DNA of 64,000 nucleotides, from NCBI RefSeq assembly GCF_030816195.1, contig NZ_JAUSXS010000001.1, positions 5,293,501-5,357,500 of the forward strand. The letters are read 5' to 3'. Both the position numbers and the translations under genes were made by a program. Numbering within the stretch: the first letter of the stretch is position 1; each line of letters opens with the position of its first letter. This stretch comes from Pseudomonas sp. W4I3 (GTDB lineage: Bacteria > Pseudomonadota > Gammaproteobacteria > Pseudomonadales > Pseudomonadaceae). Shown here piece after piece: positions 45,696 to 53,789 of this stretch. The notes under the pieces were generated by a model. The model ran no database searches. It was not told the DNA's origin and saw only the letters and a list, made by a program, of their open reading frames with translations.

Positions 45696-46982
45696 TTATT
45701 TAGCCGACTTGATCGCAGCGCCAAGTTTCTTGGCAGTGTCGGCCGGGTCGGCTTTCGGATCGTTCATGTAGTTGGTGACCACGTCAAAGAACGCACCTTG
45801 TACCGCCAGGGTGGTGGCCATGTTGTGCGCCATGCTTGGCTGCAGGCCGCCGGTCTTGGCATCGGCCAGGAAATCCTTGGCGGCGGTCTGGGCGCACGAG
45901 TCGAAGCCGTACGAATCCATTTTGTTCAGCATGTCGTTACGCACAGGGATCGAACCCTTGTTGATGCTGAAGACTTTCTGGAAGTTTTCACCCAGCACGA
46001 CTTTGGCGATGTCCTGCTGGCCAGCAGCAGTGCCTTTGTCTTTCTGCTTGAACACCGCCAGGGAGTCGATGTTGTAGGTAAAGGCTTTGTCGGTGCCCGG
46101 GAAGGCTACGCACTCGTAGTCCTTGCCGGCGACTTTCTTGGCGGCGGTCCATTCGGACTTGGCCCAGTCACCCATGATCTGCATGCCGGCCTTGCCGTTG
46201 ATGACTTTACCGGCTTCCAGGTTCCAGTCCTGGCCTTTGCCGTCAACGTCCATATAGGTCGCGACTTTCTTAAGCTCAGTCAGGGCCTTGACCATTTCCG
46301 GGCCGGTCAGGGCGGCGTTATCCAGGTCGACCAGTGCTTTCTTGTAGCCATCAGCACCCATCACCGAGAGCACCACCGCTTCGAACACGGTGCTGTCCTG
46401 CCAAGGCTGGCCGCCGTGAGCGAGGGCAATGAAGCCCGCCGCTTTGAGCTTGTCGCCGGCAGCGTAGAATTCTTCGAGGGTGGTTGGGTTCTTGGTGATG
46501 CCGGCTTTCTTGAAGACTTCCGGGTTGATCCAGAGCCAGTTCACGCGGTGGATGTTGACCGGCACGGCAACGTAGTCACCGTCGTACTTCACGGTGTCGG
46601 AGACTTTCTTGTCGAGCAGGGAATCCCACTTTTCTTCTTTGGCGACGTCCTTGAGCACGTCGGTGTCGAGCAGGCCGGTGGACGCCCATTCCTGGATGTC
46701 GGGGCCTTTGATCTGGGCAACGCCTGGCGGGTTACCGGCGACCGCGCGGCTTTTCAGCACGGTCATGGCCGTGGCGCCACCGCCACCTGCGACCGCACCG
46801 TCTTTCCAGGTGAAGCCGTCTTTCTCAACTTGGGCCTTCAGGACATCCACAGCCGCCTTTTCACCGCCGGAGGTCCACCAATGCACCACTTCAACCGTAC
46901 CTTTGGAGTCGGCTGCAAATGCACTGAGGGGGAACAACGAGGCAATGGAAATAGCAACGGCGAGGCGATTAATCGCGTTCAT
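45696..46982 (-). CDS. gtsA: Glucose/mannose ABC transporter substrate-binding protein
   Basis: Periplasmic binding protein of 428 residues with signal peptide (MNAINRLAVAISIASLFPL..., cleavage after AFA) and the carbohydrate-binding family 1 fold: VEVVHWWTSGGEKAAVD, GGGGATAMTVLKSRAVAGNPP, MQIMGDWAKSEW. First gene of gtsABCD-oprB. A 20-bp palindrome lies about 100 bp upstream of its start. Confidence 0.96.
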   Translation of the reverse strand: MNAINRLAVAISIASLFPLSAFAADSKGTVEVVHWWTSGGEKAAVDVLKAQVEKDGFTWKDGAVAGGGGATAMTVLKSRAVAGNPPGVAQIKGPDIQEWASTGLLDTDVLKDVAKEEKWDSLLDKKVSDTVKYDGDYVAVPVNIHRVNWLWINPEVFKKAGITKNPTTLEEFYAAGDKLKAAGFIALAHGGQPWQDSTVFEAVVLSVMGADGYKKALVDLDNAALTGPEMVKALTELKKVATYMDVDGKGQDWNLEAGKVINGKAGMQIMGDWAKSEWTAAKKVAGKDYECVAFPGTDKAFTYNIDSLAVFKQKDKGTAAGQQDIAKVVLGENFQKVFSINKGSIPVRNDMLNKMDSYGFDSCAQTAAKDFLADAKTGGLQPSMAHNMATTLAVQGAFFDVVTNYMNDPKADPADTAKKLGAAIKSAK

Positions 46983-47083
46983 CTGAGTACCTTTTCTTGT
47001 TGTTATGCATGCAAGTCTAGAGCTTGCGCTGCACGGAGTTTAAACAGGGATTTTCCAGGCGCAGGTAACAAAGGGACGTACAA

Positions 47084-47103
47084 ATGTCACCACTTGGTGA
47101 CAT
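47084..47103. promoter_or_regulatory. 20-bp palindromic operator upstream of gtsA
   Basis: ATGTCACC-ACTT-GGTGACAT palindrome 102 bp upstream of gtsA, overlapping the last codons and stop of the AGE epimerase gene. The same palindrome, differing only in the centre, precedes the epimerase gene (48427-48446). The sequence after both continues similarly (GTTAC...TGC, then CCCTTGTTTAAACTCCG-like), suggesting a shared regulator, perhaps GltR. Confidence 0.72.
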
Positions 47104-48346
47104 AACGCCCGCTGCCCAATGCACTGGCCAGGCTGGGTGCCAAGGGTAATGCAGGCAGCACTACGGCTTGCCAGGCATGGTACAGGTCCGGCTTGCCACC
47201 CCAGATCTTGCTGCTGGGTTGGTTGTGCGGGCTGAGTTCATGGTGCCAACTGCCATGGAGTCGGTCGATAAAATGGGTTTCGCAAAATTCCCAGAACCGC
47301 CGATACCAGATTTCGTAATGTAGCTCCCCGGTACGCTTGAGCAGCGCCTGGGCGGCGGCGCTGGCTTCGGCATGGGTCCAGTGCAGGCGTTCGCGCACCA
47401 CCGGACGCTGGTTCCAATCCAGGGTGTAGACAATGCCCGGCGCACCATCCACCGCCCAGGCATAGTCACAGGCACTGGCAAACAGCCCTTGGGCGTCGGT
47501 CACCAACCAGTCCGGCGTGAGCAGTCCGGCTTGCAGGCGCGCAGCTTCCAGGTGCAGTACCAGCCGCGCCCATTCAAAGCCATGGCCGGGGGTGATGCCA
47601 TAGGGACGGAAGCCGTCGGCGGGGTTGTCTTCGTTGTAACCGAGCAACGGGTGCCATTGGGCGTCGAAGTGCTCGATCACCATGAAGCGGTTACTGGCGG
47701 CATGGGTATGGATGACACGCTCGACGATACGCAACGCGCGGTCCAGCCAGCGTGTGTCACCCGTGACATCGGCCAGGGCGAGGAACGCTTCGGTGGCGTG
47801 CATGTTGCTGTTGGCGCCGCGGTAGGCTTCAACGCTGCTCCAATCCTGTGCGAAGGATTCGAGCATCACGCCCTCCTCCTCACTCCAGAAGAACTGGTCG
47901 ATGATATGGATCGCATCGTTGAGCAGGGTTTGCGCGCCGGGCGCGCCGGCCACCAACGCCGAGCTGGCGGCCAGGGCAACGAACGCATGCAGGTAAGCAG
48001 CCTTGCCGGTGTTGCCATCGATGGCCTCGGGCGCGGCGAACCAGCCACCGTGTTCGCTATCGTGCAACGGGCCACTCAGGGCAGCGACGCCGTGCGCGAC
48101 CAAGTCGGCATAACCGGGCAAGCCCATGGCGTGGGCCATGGCGAAGCTGTGGGTCATGCGGGCAGTGTTCATGGTTTCAGCGTGGGCGTCGGTCGGCAGT
48201 TGACCTCGATCATCCAGGTTGCCGAAGCCGTGCGGCACGCGGGAAGCCTTGGCAAACGAGAGCAGGCGCTGGCCTTCGGCCGCGAGCCAGGCGTGATGAG
48301 CAGGTGCGTTCAGCCAACTGCTGGCAGGCAGTGGTTGCATGGTCAT
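47087..48346 (-). CDS. AGE family epimerase/isomerase
   Basis: Enzyme of 419 residues with the (alpha/alpha)6-barrel of N-acylglucosamine 2-epimerases and mannose/cellobiose isomerases; HSFAMAHAMGLPGY, NSNMHATEAFLAL, PGHGFEWARLVLHLE and HWTHAEASAAAQ carry the conserved histidines. Position ahead of gtsABCD suggests conversion of mannose to fructose, or glucose-type sugars, entering via Gts. Product specificity is inference. Shares an operator palindrome with gtsA. Confidence 0.9.
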   Translation of the reverse strand: MTMQPLPASSWLNAPAHHAWLAAEGQRLLSFAKASRVPHGFGNLDDRGQLPTDAHAETMNTARMTHSFAMAHAMGLPGYADLVAHGVAALSGPLHDSEHGGWFAAPEAIDGNTGKAAYLHAFVALAASSALVAGAPGAQTLLNDAIHIIDQFFWSEEEGVMLESFAQDWSSVEAYRGANSNMHATEAFLALADVTGDTRWLDRALRIVERVIHTHAASNRFMVIEHFDAQWHPLLGYNEDNPADGFRPYGITPGHGFEWARLVLHLEAARLQAGLLTPDWLVTDAQGLFASACDYAWAVDGAPGIVYTLDWNQRPVVRERLHWTHAEASAAAQALLKRTGELHYEIWYRRFWEFCETHFIDRLHGSWHHELSPHNQPSSKIWGGKPDLYHAWQAVVLPALPLAPSLASALGSGRYVTKW

Positions 48347-48426
48347 GGGTGGCCCTTGTTATTTTTTGTGGGTGACCGGAGTCTAAACAAGGGCATGGAA
48401 GCGGCAAGTAACGAAGGCGAAGATAA

Positions 48427-48446
48427 ATGTCACCAGATGGTGACAT
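48427..48446. promoter_or_regulatory. 20-bp palindromic operator upstream of the AGE epimerase gene
   Basis: ATGTCACC-AGAT-GGTGACAT palindrome 81 bp upstream of the epimerase ATG, almost identical to the one upstream of gtsA, and 15 bp before the end of the coiled-coil gene. Confidence 0.72.
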
Positions 48447-48460
48447 TTTATCGTTTTATG

Positions 48461-49282
48461 TCATTGACCCGGCGTAGCAGCCGCCGGCGCATTGAGACGT
48501 TGATTCAGGTTCTGCACCTGACTCTGCAACGTGGTGATATTGCGCGTGGTCTGGATGCGGAACACGTCGAACTCTTTATTGGTTGGCGCATCCGCGTTGG
48601 CGGGCTGGTTTTCCTGTGCGCTCTTGAGCACCAGCAGATCCTGCTCGATTCGAGCGATGGCCGCCGTCGGATTGCCCTGTTTTTTCAACGCCGCCACATC
48701 CTCAGCCAGGCCCTTGGTCTCACCCTGCGCCGCCTTGAGTGTGGCGACCGCATCGGTCAGCGCCTGCACCTGGCCCTGCAATTTGGCATTCGCATTCGTC
48801 AGCTCGGTGGTGCTGGCGCTCATCTGGGCCAGACGCTGGTCCAGTTCGGTGGCTTGGCCGGCCACGCCGACTTGTTGCTTGCCCTGCTCGAGCAACTGGG
48901 TTTTCAACTGCTCGATCTGCAGTTTCAGCGCTTCGCTGCCGTTGTTCACGTTGGCTTCGCTGGCCACGAACTTGCCGGAAATATCCTGCAGCCGCCCCGC
49001 CGCTTCTTCGCTGATACGCGCAAAGCTTTCCTGGGTGGCGACCAGTTGCTGGCCCATCAGGGAAATCTGCTGGAAGCTCCACCAGGCGAGGCCGGCAAAG
49101 GCGATCAGCAGCGCGCCGACCAAGGCCCATAGCGGGCCGGTGTTGGCCTTTTTCACCTTGACCACGGGCGTGGTCCGCGAGCGCACTGAAGTGGCGGCTG
49201 TCGGCACGAAATCATCATCGTCCTCAAGATCGGCCCGCAGGCTGGGAACGTTGTCGAAATCGTCTTTAGCATCGTTACGCAT
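48461..49282 (-). CDS. Coiled-coil inner-membrane protein of unknown function
   Basis: Protein of 273 residues: acidic cytosolic N-terminus (DDFDNVPSLRADLEDDDDF), one membrane segment at about 49-70 (GPLWALVGALLIAFAGLAWW), then a long periplasmic coiled coil rich in Gln, Ala and Leu, and a Pro/Ala tail. Sometimes annotated as a segregation ATPase, but there is no P-loop. The start at 49282 has AGGGTAGATTC upstream. The upstream epimerase-type gene is on the same strand. Confidence 0.8.
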   Translation of the reverse strand: MRNDAKDDFDNVPSLRADLEDDDDFVPTAATSVRSRTTPVVKVKKANTGPLWALVGALLIAFAGLAWWSFQQISLMGQQLVATQESFARISEEAAGRLQDISGKFVASEANVNNGSEALKLQIEQLKTQLLEQGKQQVGVAGQATELDQRLAQMSASTTELTNANAKLQGQVQALTDAVATLKAAQGETKGLAEDVAALKKQGNPTAAIARIEQDLLVLKSAQENQPANADAPTNKEFDVFRIQTTRNITTLQSQVQNLNQRLNAPAAATPGQ

Positions 49283-49409
49283 GAATCTACCCTGAATCAA
49301 TGAGATGGCCCGTTGAGAAGCCGAGCGTCGGAAGTATAAACGGTGCCCCCGGCGCATGGATCGACCTGCAACCCGCCATTGGGTTGCGGATGTGTTGCTG
49401 GTTATGAAC

Positions 49410-50408
49410 TCATGGGTGGCCCGAATGCTGCGCTTTCCACCACGAGCAGAACTCGTCGAGGGCGCTCCACAGGCTGACCTTGGGATCGTAATCGAGATAA
49501 TGCCGTGCCCGGCTGATGTCGAGGGTGAAATCTTTGTTCATCACCTGCATGCCCAGGCGCGACAACGACGGCTCCGGCCGCCCTGGCCACATCGCGCAGA
49601 ACGCCTCGTTCATTGCCGCCACGCTGTAGGACAAGCCATAGGAGCGATAGCGAGTGACCTGCGGCAGGTCCATTTGTCGCATCACGTAGTTGACCACATC
49701 CCACACCGGCACCGGCGTGCCATTGCTGATGTTGTAGGCCTTGCCCAACGCCGACCCAGGTGCCAGCAGGCTGCTGAGCAGCGCCTCGTTAAGGTTGTGC
49801 ACGCTGGTGAAGTCGACCTTGTTGAGGCCATCACCGACGATGGCCAAGCGGTTCTTGCGTTGCATCTTCAACAGACGCGGGAAAATGCTCATGTCACCGG
49901 CACCGGTGACGAAACGCGGGCGCAGGGCGAGCACTTCCAGGCCGAACTCCTGGGCCCCGAACACCTTCTGCTCGGCCAGGTACTTGGTTGCCGCATACGG
50001 ATGCTTGAAGCGCTTGGGCACCTGCTCTTCGGTCAGCCCCAGGTGATCGCGCCCATCGAAGTAGATGGAGGGCGACGACAGATGCACCAACCGCCCGACC
50101 CGCTGCTTGAGGCACGCTTCGACTACGTTTTCGGTGACCAGCACGTTGCCTTGATGAAAATCCTGATACTTGCCCCACAGCCCCACGGCTCCAGCGCAAT
50201 GCACCACGGCCTCGACATCACGGCACAGGTCGCGCACCAGGTCGGCATCGTTCAGATCACCCTGGATAAACTCGGCACCACGGCGCACCAGGTGTTCCAC
50301 ACCTTCGGCGCGTCGCCCGTTGACCCGCACGTCCAGGCCCTGCTCCAGGGCGAAACGCGCAAAGCGCCCGCCGATGAAGCCGCTTGCGCCGGTGACCAGA
50401 ATTTTCAT
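49410..50408 (-). CDS. NAD-dependent epimerase/dehydratase (extended SDR)
   Basis: Extended SDR of 332 residues: TGASGFIGGRFA near residues 7-18 binds NAD(P), and the YAATK motif (Tyr-x-x-x-Lys) plus LSSPSIYFDG form the active site. It resembles 3-beta-hydroxysteroid dehydrogenase/isomerase-type and sterol or sugar epimerases; substrate unknown. GTAGGAGAC precedes the ATG. The same gene position is known to me upstream of argP in P. aeruginosa. Confidence 0.85.
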   Translation of the reverse strand: MKILVTGASGFIGGRFARFALEQGLDVRVNGRRAEGVEHLVRRGAEFIQGDLNDADLVRDLCRDVEAVVHCAGAVGLWGKYQDFHQGNVLVTENVVEACLKQRVGRLVHLSSPSIYFDGRDHLGLTEEQVPKRFKHPYAATKYLAEQKVFGAQEFGLEVLALRPRFVTGAGDMSIFPRLLKMQRKNRLAIVGDGLNKVDFTSVHNLNEALLSSLLAPGSALGKAYNISNGTPVPVWDVVNYVMRQMDLPQVTRYRSYGLSYSVAAMNEAFCAMWPGRPEPSLSRLGMQVMNKDFTLDISRARHYLDYDPKVSLWSALDEFCSWWKAQHSGHP

Positions 50409-50427
50409 GGTGTCTCCTACGGATACA

Positions 50428-50497
50428 GCTGCAAGCTTCAAGTTTTCAGCTGCAAGTTAAATACGGTCCGCAAGCTATTCTCTTGCCGCTTGCAGCT
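50428..50497. repeat. Short inverted repeat AGCTGCAAGC / GCTTGCAGCT
   Basis: Arms at 50428-50437 and 50488-50497 in the gap between argP and the SDR gene, similar in sequence to the gtsA-gtsB stem-loop, so probably a dispersed repeat. Confidence 0.6.
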
Positions 50498-50506
50498 TGA
50501 CGCTCG

Positions 50507-51403
50507 TTACTGCTGATAGGGCACCAACCATTGCCCACAGACGTGCGCCAGATGCTCGGTCAACAGGCCCAACAGTTGCCCGCCACTGCGCCAATGATGC
50601 CAGTACAACGGCACGTCGATGGGCTTATCTGGCAGCAATTCGACTAACAGGCCGCTCTGCAACTGGTCGCGCACCTGCAATTCGGGCACCAGGCCCCAGC
50701 CCAGGCCGGCTTCCGTCAGGCGGATAAAGCCTTCGGACGACGGGCATAAATGGTGCTCGAACCCACCGTTGACCCCGAGCAAAGCCAGGTACCGGTGTTG
50801 CAGGAAATCGTCCGGCCCGAACACCAGCGCCGGCGTACTGGCCAACTGATCAGCCTTCACGCCGTCAGGAAAGTGCCGCGCCATGAAAGCAGGGCTGGCC
50901 AATGCACGGTAACGCATGGCGCCAAGCGCCAGGCTGCGGGCGCCGGCAACCGGGCGCTCGCTGGCGCAGATACAGGCGGCCACTTCACCGGCGCGCATGC
51001 GTTTGAGGCCCACGGTCTGGTCCTCCACCACCAGGTCCAGCAGCAAATGCTGCTCGCCACAGAAATCGCTGACCGCCAGCGCCCACCAAGTGGCGAGGCT
51101 GTCGGCATTCAGCGCGATGCGTAGGCGCTCGGGCATGCCCTCTTCGTCCAACGCGGGCACCTGGCTCTGCAGGTCGCGTTCCAGCAAACGCACCTGTTGC
51201 ACATGGTTGAGCAAGCGCCGACCGATATCGGTGGGGGTCGGCGGCGTCGCCCGGACCAATACCGGTTGGCCGACACGCGCCTCCAGCAGCTTGATGCGCT
51301 GGGACACCGCCGACTGCGAAAGCCCCAGCACTTGAGCACCGCGTTCGAAGCCGGCCTGTTCCACCACCGCCGCCAGGGCAGAGAGCAATTTATAGTCGAA
51401 CAT
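50507..51403 (-). CDS. argP: LysR family regulator ArgP
   Basis: ArgP/IciA-type LysR regulator of 298 residues. Helix-turn-helix GAQVLGLSQSAVSQRIKLLE, then an effector domain with VRATPPTPTDIGRRLL. In enterobacteria it activates argO in response to arginine and lysine. It is divergent from the ACT protein and argO-like exporter, 98 bp apart, which supports this role. Confidence 0.92.
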   Translation of the reverse strand: MFDYKLLSALAAVVEQAGFERGAQVLGLSQSAVSQRIKLLEARVGQPVLVRATPPTPTDIGRRLLNHVQQVRLLERDLQSQVPALDEEGMPERLRIALNADSLATWWALAVSDFCGEQHLLLDLVVEDQTVGLKRMRAGEVAACICASERPVAGARSLALGAMRYRALASPAFMARHFPDGVKADQLASTPALVFGPDDFLQHRYLALLGVNGGFEHHLCPSSEGFIRLTEAGLGWGLVPELQVRDQLQSGLLVELLPDKPIDVPLYWHHWRSGGQLLGLLTEHLAHVCGQWLVPYQQ

Positions 51404-51501
51404 CAGTTTCTCTAATGAGCGATCAGTAAGATTGATTTTTCTTATACCGTGCGCACCCAGAGAATAGCCAGCATCGCTTCTCTCTTTATAAGGAACCTCC
51501 C

Positions 51502-51903
51502 ATGGCTGGCGAAACCGCTCTGGCAACCCTGTTGCGCAGCATGAGCCCGCAACTCAATGACGGCGATTACGTGTTCTGCACCCTGCCCGATCACCGCATC
51601 CCGGCCGGTTGCGAGGTGATCGGCAGCTTTCGCGAGCACGAAGGCTTGACGCTGATCCTGGAACGCCAGCACGCCGAACAGGCCGGCCTGGCCTTTGACT
51701 ACGTGGCGGCCTGGATCACCTTGAATGTGCATTCGGCCCTCGAAGCGGTCGGCCTGACCGCCGCGTTCGCCAGCGCGCTGGGCAAGGCCGGCATCAGTTG
51801 CAACGTGATCGCCGGCTATTACCACGATCACCTGTTCGTCGGCCGCGCGGATGCCGAACGCGCCATGAATGTGCTACGCCAACTGGCAGCGGACGCGGAG
51901 TAA
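51502..51903 (+). CDS. ACT domain-containing protein
   Basis: Protein of 133 residues of the small paired-ACT type (GETALATLLRSMSP, DYVFCTLPDH, AGISCNVIAGYYHDHLFV). Such proteins bind amino acids; its place between argP and argO suggests sensing of a basic amino acid. AAGGAACC precedes the ATG. The next gene starts five bases after its stop. Confidence 0.85.
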   Translation: MAGETALATLLRSMSPQLNDGDYVFCTLPDHRIPAGCEVIGSFREHEGLTLILERQHAEQAGLAFDYVAAWITLNVHSALEAVGLTAAFASALGKAGISCNVIAGYYHDHLFVGRADAERAMNVLRQLAADAE

Positions 51904-51908
51904 ACCCT

Positions 51909-52511
51909 ATGTGGCAAAGCTATCTGAATGGCCTGTTGGTGTCCCTCGGCCTGATTATGGCGATCGGCAGCCAAAACGCTTTCGTCCTGGCACAGAGCCT
52001 GCGCCGTGAACATCACCTGCCGGTGGCCGCGTTGTGCGTGGTGTGTGATGCGTTGCTGGTGGCGGCCGGCGTATTCGGCCTGGCGACAGTCCTGGCGCAA
52101 AGCCCGCTGCTGCTGGGCGTTGCGCGCTGGGGCGGCGCGGCTTTTCTGTTGTGGTACGGCACGCTGGCGTTGCGTCGTGCGTTTTCGAAACAGAGTCTGG
52201 AGCAAGGCGCCAACCTCAAGGTGCGCTCATTACGCGCGGTGCTGCTCAGCGCCCTGGCGGTGACGCTGCTCAACCCCCACGTCTATCTGGACACGGTGTT
52301 GCTGATCGGCTCACTGGGCGCGCAGCAGGCCGAACCGGGTGCGTATGTAGCGGGCGCCGCCAGCGCTTCGTTGCTGTGGTTTTCCACGCTGGCGCTCGGC
52401 GCGGCCTGGCTGGCGCCGTGGCTGGCACGCCCGGCGACCTGGCGCCTGCTGGACCTGTTGGTGGCGGCGATGATGTTCAGCGTGGCCTACCAGTTAATCA
52501 GTGCGCCATGA
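51909..52511 (+). CDS. argO: LysE/ArgO family amino acid exporter
   Basis: Membrane exporter of 200 residues with about six segments. The LysE-type GLIMAIGSQNAFVLAQSLRR motif and the TLLNPHVYLDTVLLIGSL signature of ArgO are present. Exports arginine or lysine and analogues, under ArgP. Forms an operon with the ACT-domain gene. Confidence 0.9.
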   Translation: MWQSYLNGLLVSLGLIMAIGSQNAFVLAQSLRREHHLPVAALCVVCDALLVAAGVFGLATVLAQSPLLLGVARWGGAAFLLWYGTLALRRAFSKQSLEQGANLKVRSLRAVLLSALAVTLLNPHVYLDTVLLIGSLGAQQAEPGAYVAGAASASLLWFSTLALGAAWLAPWLARPATWRLLDLLVAAMMFSVAYQLISAP

Positions 52512-52688
52512 ACTTATTCCAAAAGGCTCTGGAACCTCTATCCCACACAGTTGTTGCGTGGTTTTGCCGCACCCCCGGTGCTATGATCCCGAACTTGCGC
52601 CGCAAAGAGTACAGACTCGCCGGCGCTTGTTTGGCCGCCCGTGATCGGCCTTGCGCTCACCGCAACTGACCTGATTAGGAGAATCATC

Positions 52689-53285
52689 ATGGCTTTCGAA
52701 TTGCCGCCGCTGCCCTACGCACACGATGCCCTGCAGCCGCACATCTCCAAGGAAACCCTGGAGTATCACCACGACAAGCACCACAACACCTATGTCGTGA
52801 ACCTGAACAACCTGGTGCCAGGCACCGAGTTCGAAGGCAAGACCCTGGAAGAAATCGTCAAGTCTTCTTCGGGCGGTATCTTCAACAACGCCGCTCAGGT
52901 CTGGAACCACACGTTCTACTGGAACTGCCTGGCGCCAAACGCCGGCGGCCAACCAACCGGCGCATTGGCTGAAGCCATCAACGCTGCGTTCGGTTCGTTC
53001 GACAAGTTCAAGGAAGAGTTCAGCAAGACGTCCATCGGCACCTTCGGTTCCGGCTGGGGCTGGCTGGTTAAAAAAGCTGACGGTTCCCTGGCCCTGGCCA
53101 GCACCATCGGCGCAGGCAACCCGCTGACCAACGGCGACACCCCGCTGCTGACCTGCGATGTCTGGGAACACGCCTACTACATCGACTACCGCAACGTGCG
53201 TCCCAAGTATGTAGAAGCGTTCTGGAACCTGGTTAACTGGAAGTTCGTGGCTGAGCAGTTCGAAGGCAAGACCTTCACTGCGTAA
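52689..53285 (+). CDS. sodB: Superoxide dismutase [Fe]
   Basis: SodB of 198 residues. Metal ligands His27, His in NAAQVWNHTFYW, and Asp and His in DVWEHAYYIDYRN are intact; the glutamine in AAQVWNH is typical of Fe enzymes. Detoxifies superoxide in the cytosol. TTAGGAGAA precedes the ATG and a strong terminator follows. Confidence 0.97.
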   Translation: MAFELPPLPYAHDALQPHISKETLEYHHDKHHNTYVVNLNNLVPGTEFEGKTLEEIVKSSSGGIFNNAAQVWNHTFYWNCLAPNAGGQPTGALAEAINAAFGSFDKFKEEFSKTSIGTFGSGWGWLVKKADGSLALASTIGAGNPLTNGDTPLLTCDVWEHAYYIDYRNVRPKYVEAFWNLVNWKFVAEQFEGKTFTA

Positions 53286-53305
53286 GTAACGTTTGCATTA
53301 GAAAG

Positions 53306-53332
53306 AGCCCGGCGATTGCCGGGCTTTTTTTT
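53306..53332 (+). terminator. Terminator of sodB
   Basis: AGCCCGGC-GATT-GCCGGGCT hairpin followed by eight T, 20 bp after the sodB stop. Confidence 0.95.
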
Positions 53333-53412
53333 GGTCGATGGAACCGAGTGGGCGTCACCGGCCACCCAGGCAGCAGAGGAATTCGCCTCTGGAACCTGTC
53401 GGAGAAATAACC

Positions 53413-53625
53413 ATGTCTATTGGAGCACTCGCAGTACTGCCCGTGATCAGTGAAGTGGCCAAAGCCGCCGGTGATATCACCAAGTCGGTCGCACCACTCG
53501 TCAAACCCTTCACCGATGTGCTGGCCAAATCCTTGGGCAATGCCCTGGAATCGCAAAACAAAACCGTGGACTTTTCCAGCGCCCAAGAGACTCACAAGCG
53601 CCAAGTGAACTACGCGACAGTCTGA
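53413..53625 (+). CDS. Small hypothetical protein
   Basis: Protein of 70 residues, MSIGALAVLPVISEVAKAAG at the start with an amphipathic helical body. I do not recognise a family. CGGAG nine bases before the ATG supports expression. It lies between sodB and bifA, after the sodB terminator. Confidence 0.65.
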   Translation: MSIGALAVLPVISEVAKAAGDITKSVAPLVKPFTDVLAKSLGNALESQNKTVDFSSAQETHKRQVNYATV

Positions 53626-53789
53626 TCGCGGTCTCCTCGACCAAGCAGGCGGACGCAAATCCGCCTCGCCCTGCCTTGTCCTGCCCGAACAAACCCGCAC
53701 TTGTCCCAATGTTCCTTTGACTGCCATCACCAGATTGCCAATACTCATGGCATATTGAAGGCCACCCGCATGAGACAAGGAATGCCCCT

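Noticed and set aside
47372..49132. Plus-strand frame of 586 codons opposite the AGE epimerase and coiled-coil genes
   Set aside because: Spans two real genes and their promoter on the other strand; composition is that of an antisense frame.
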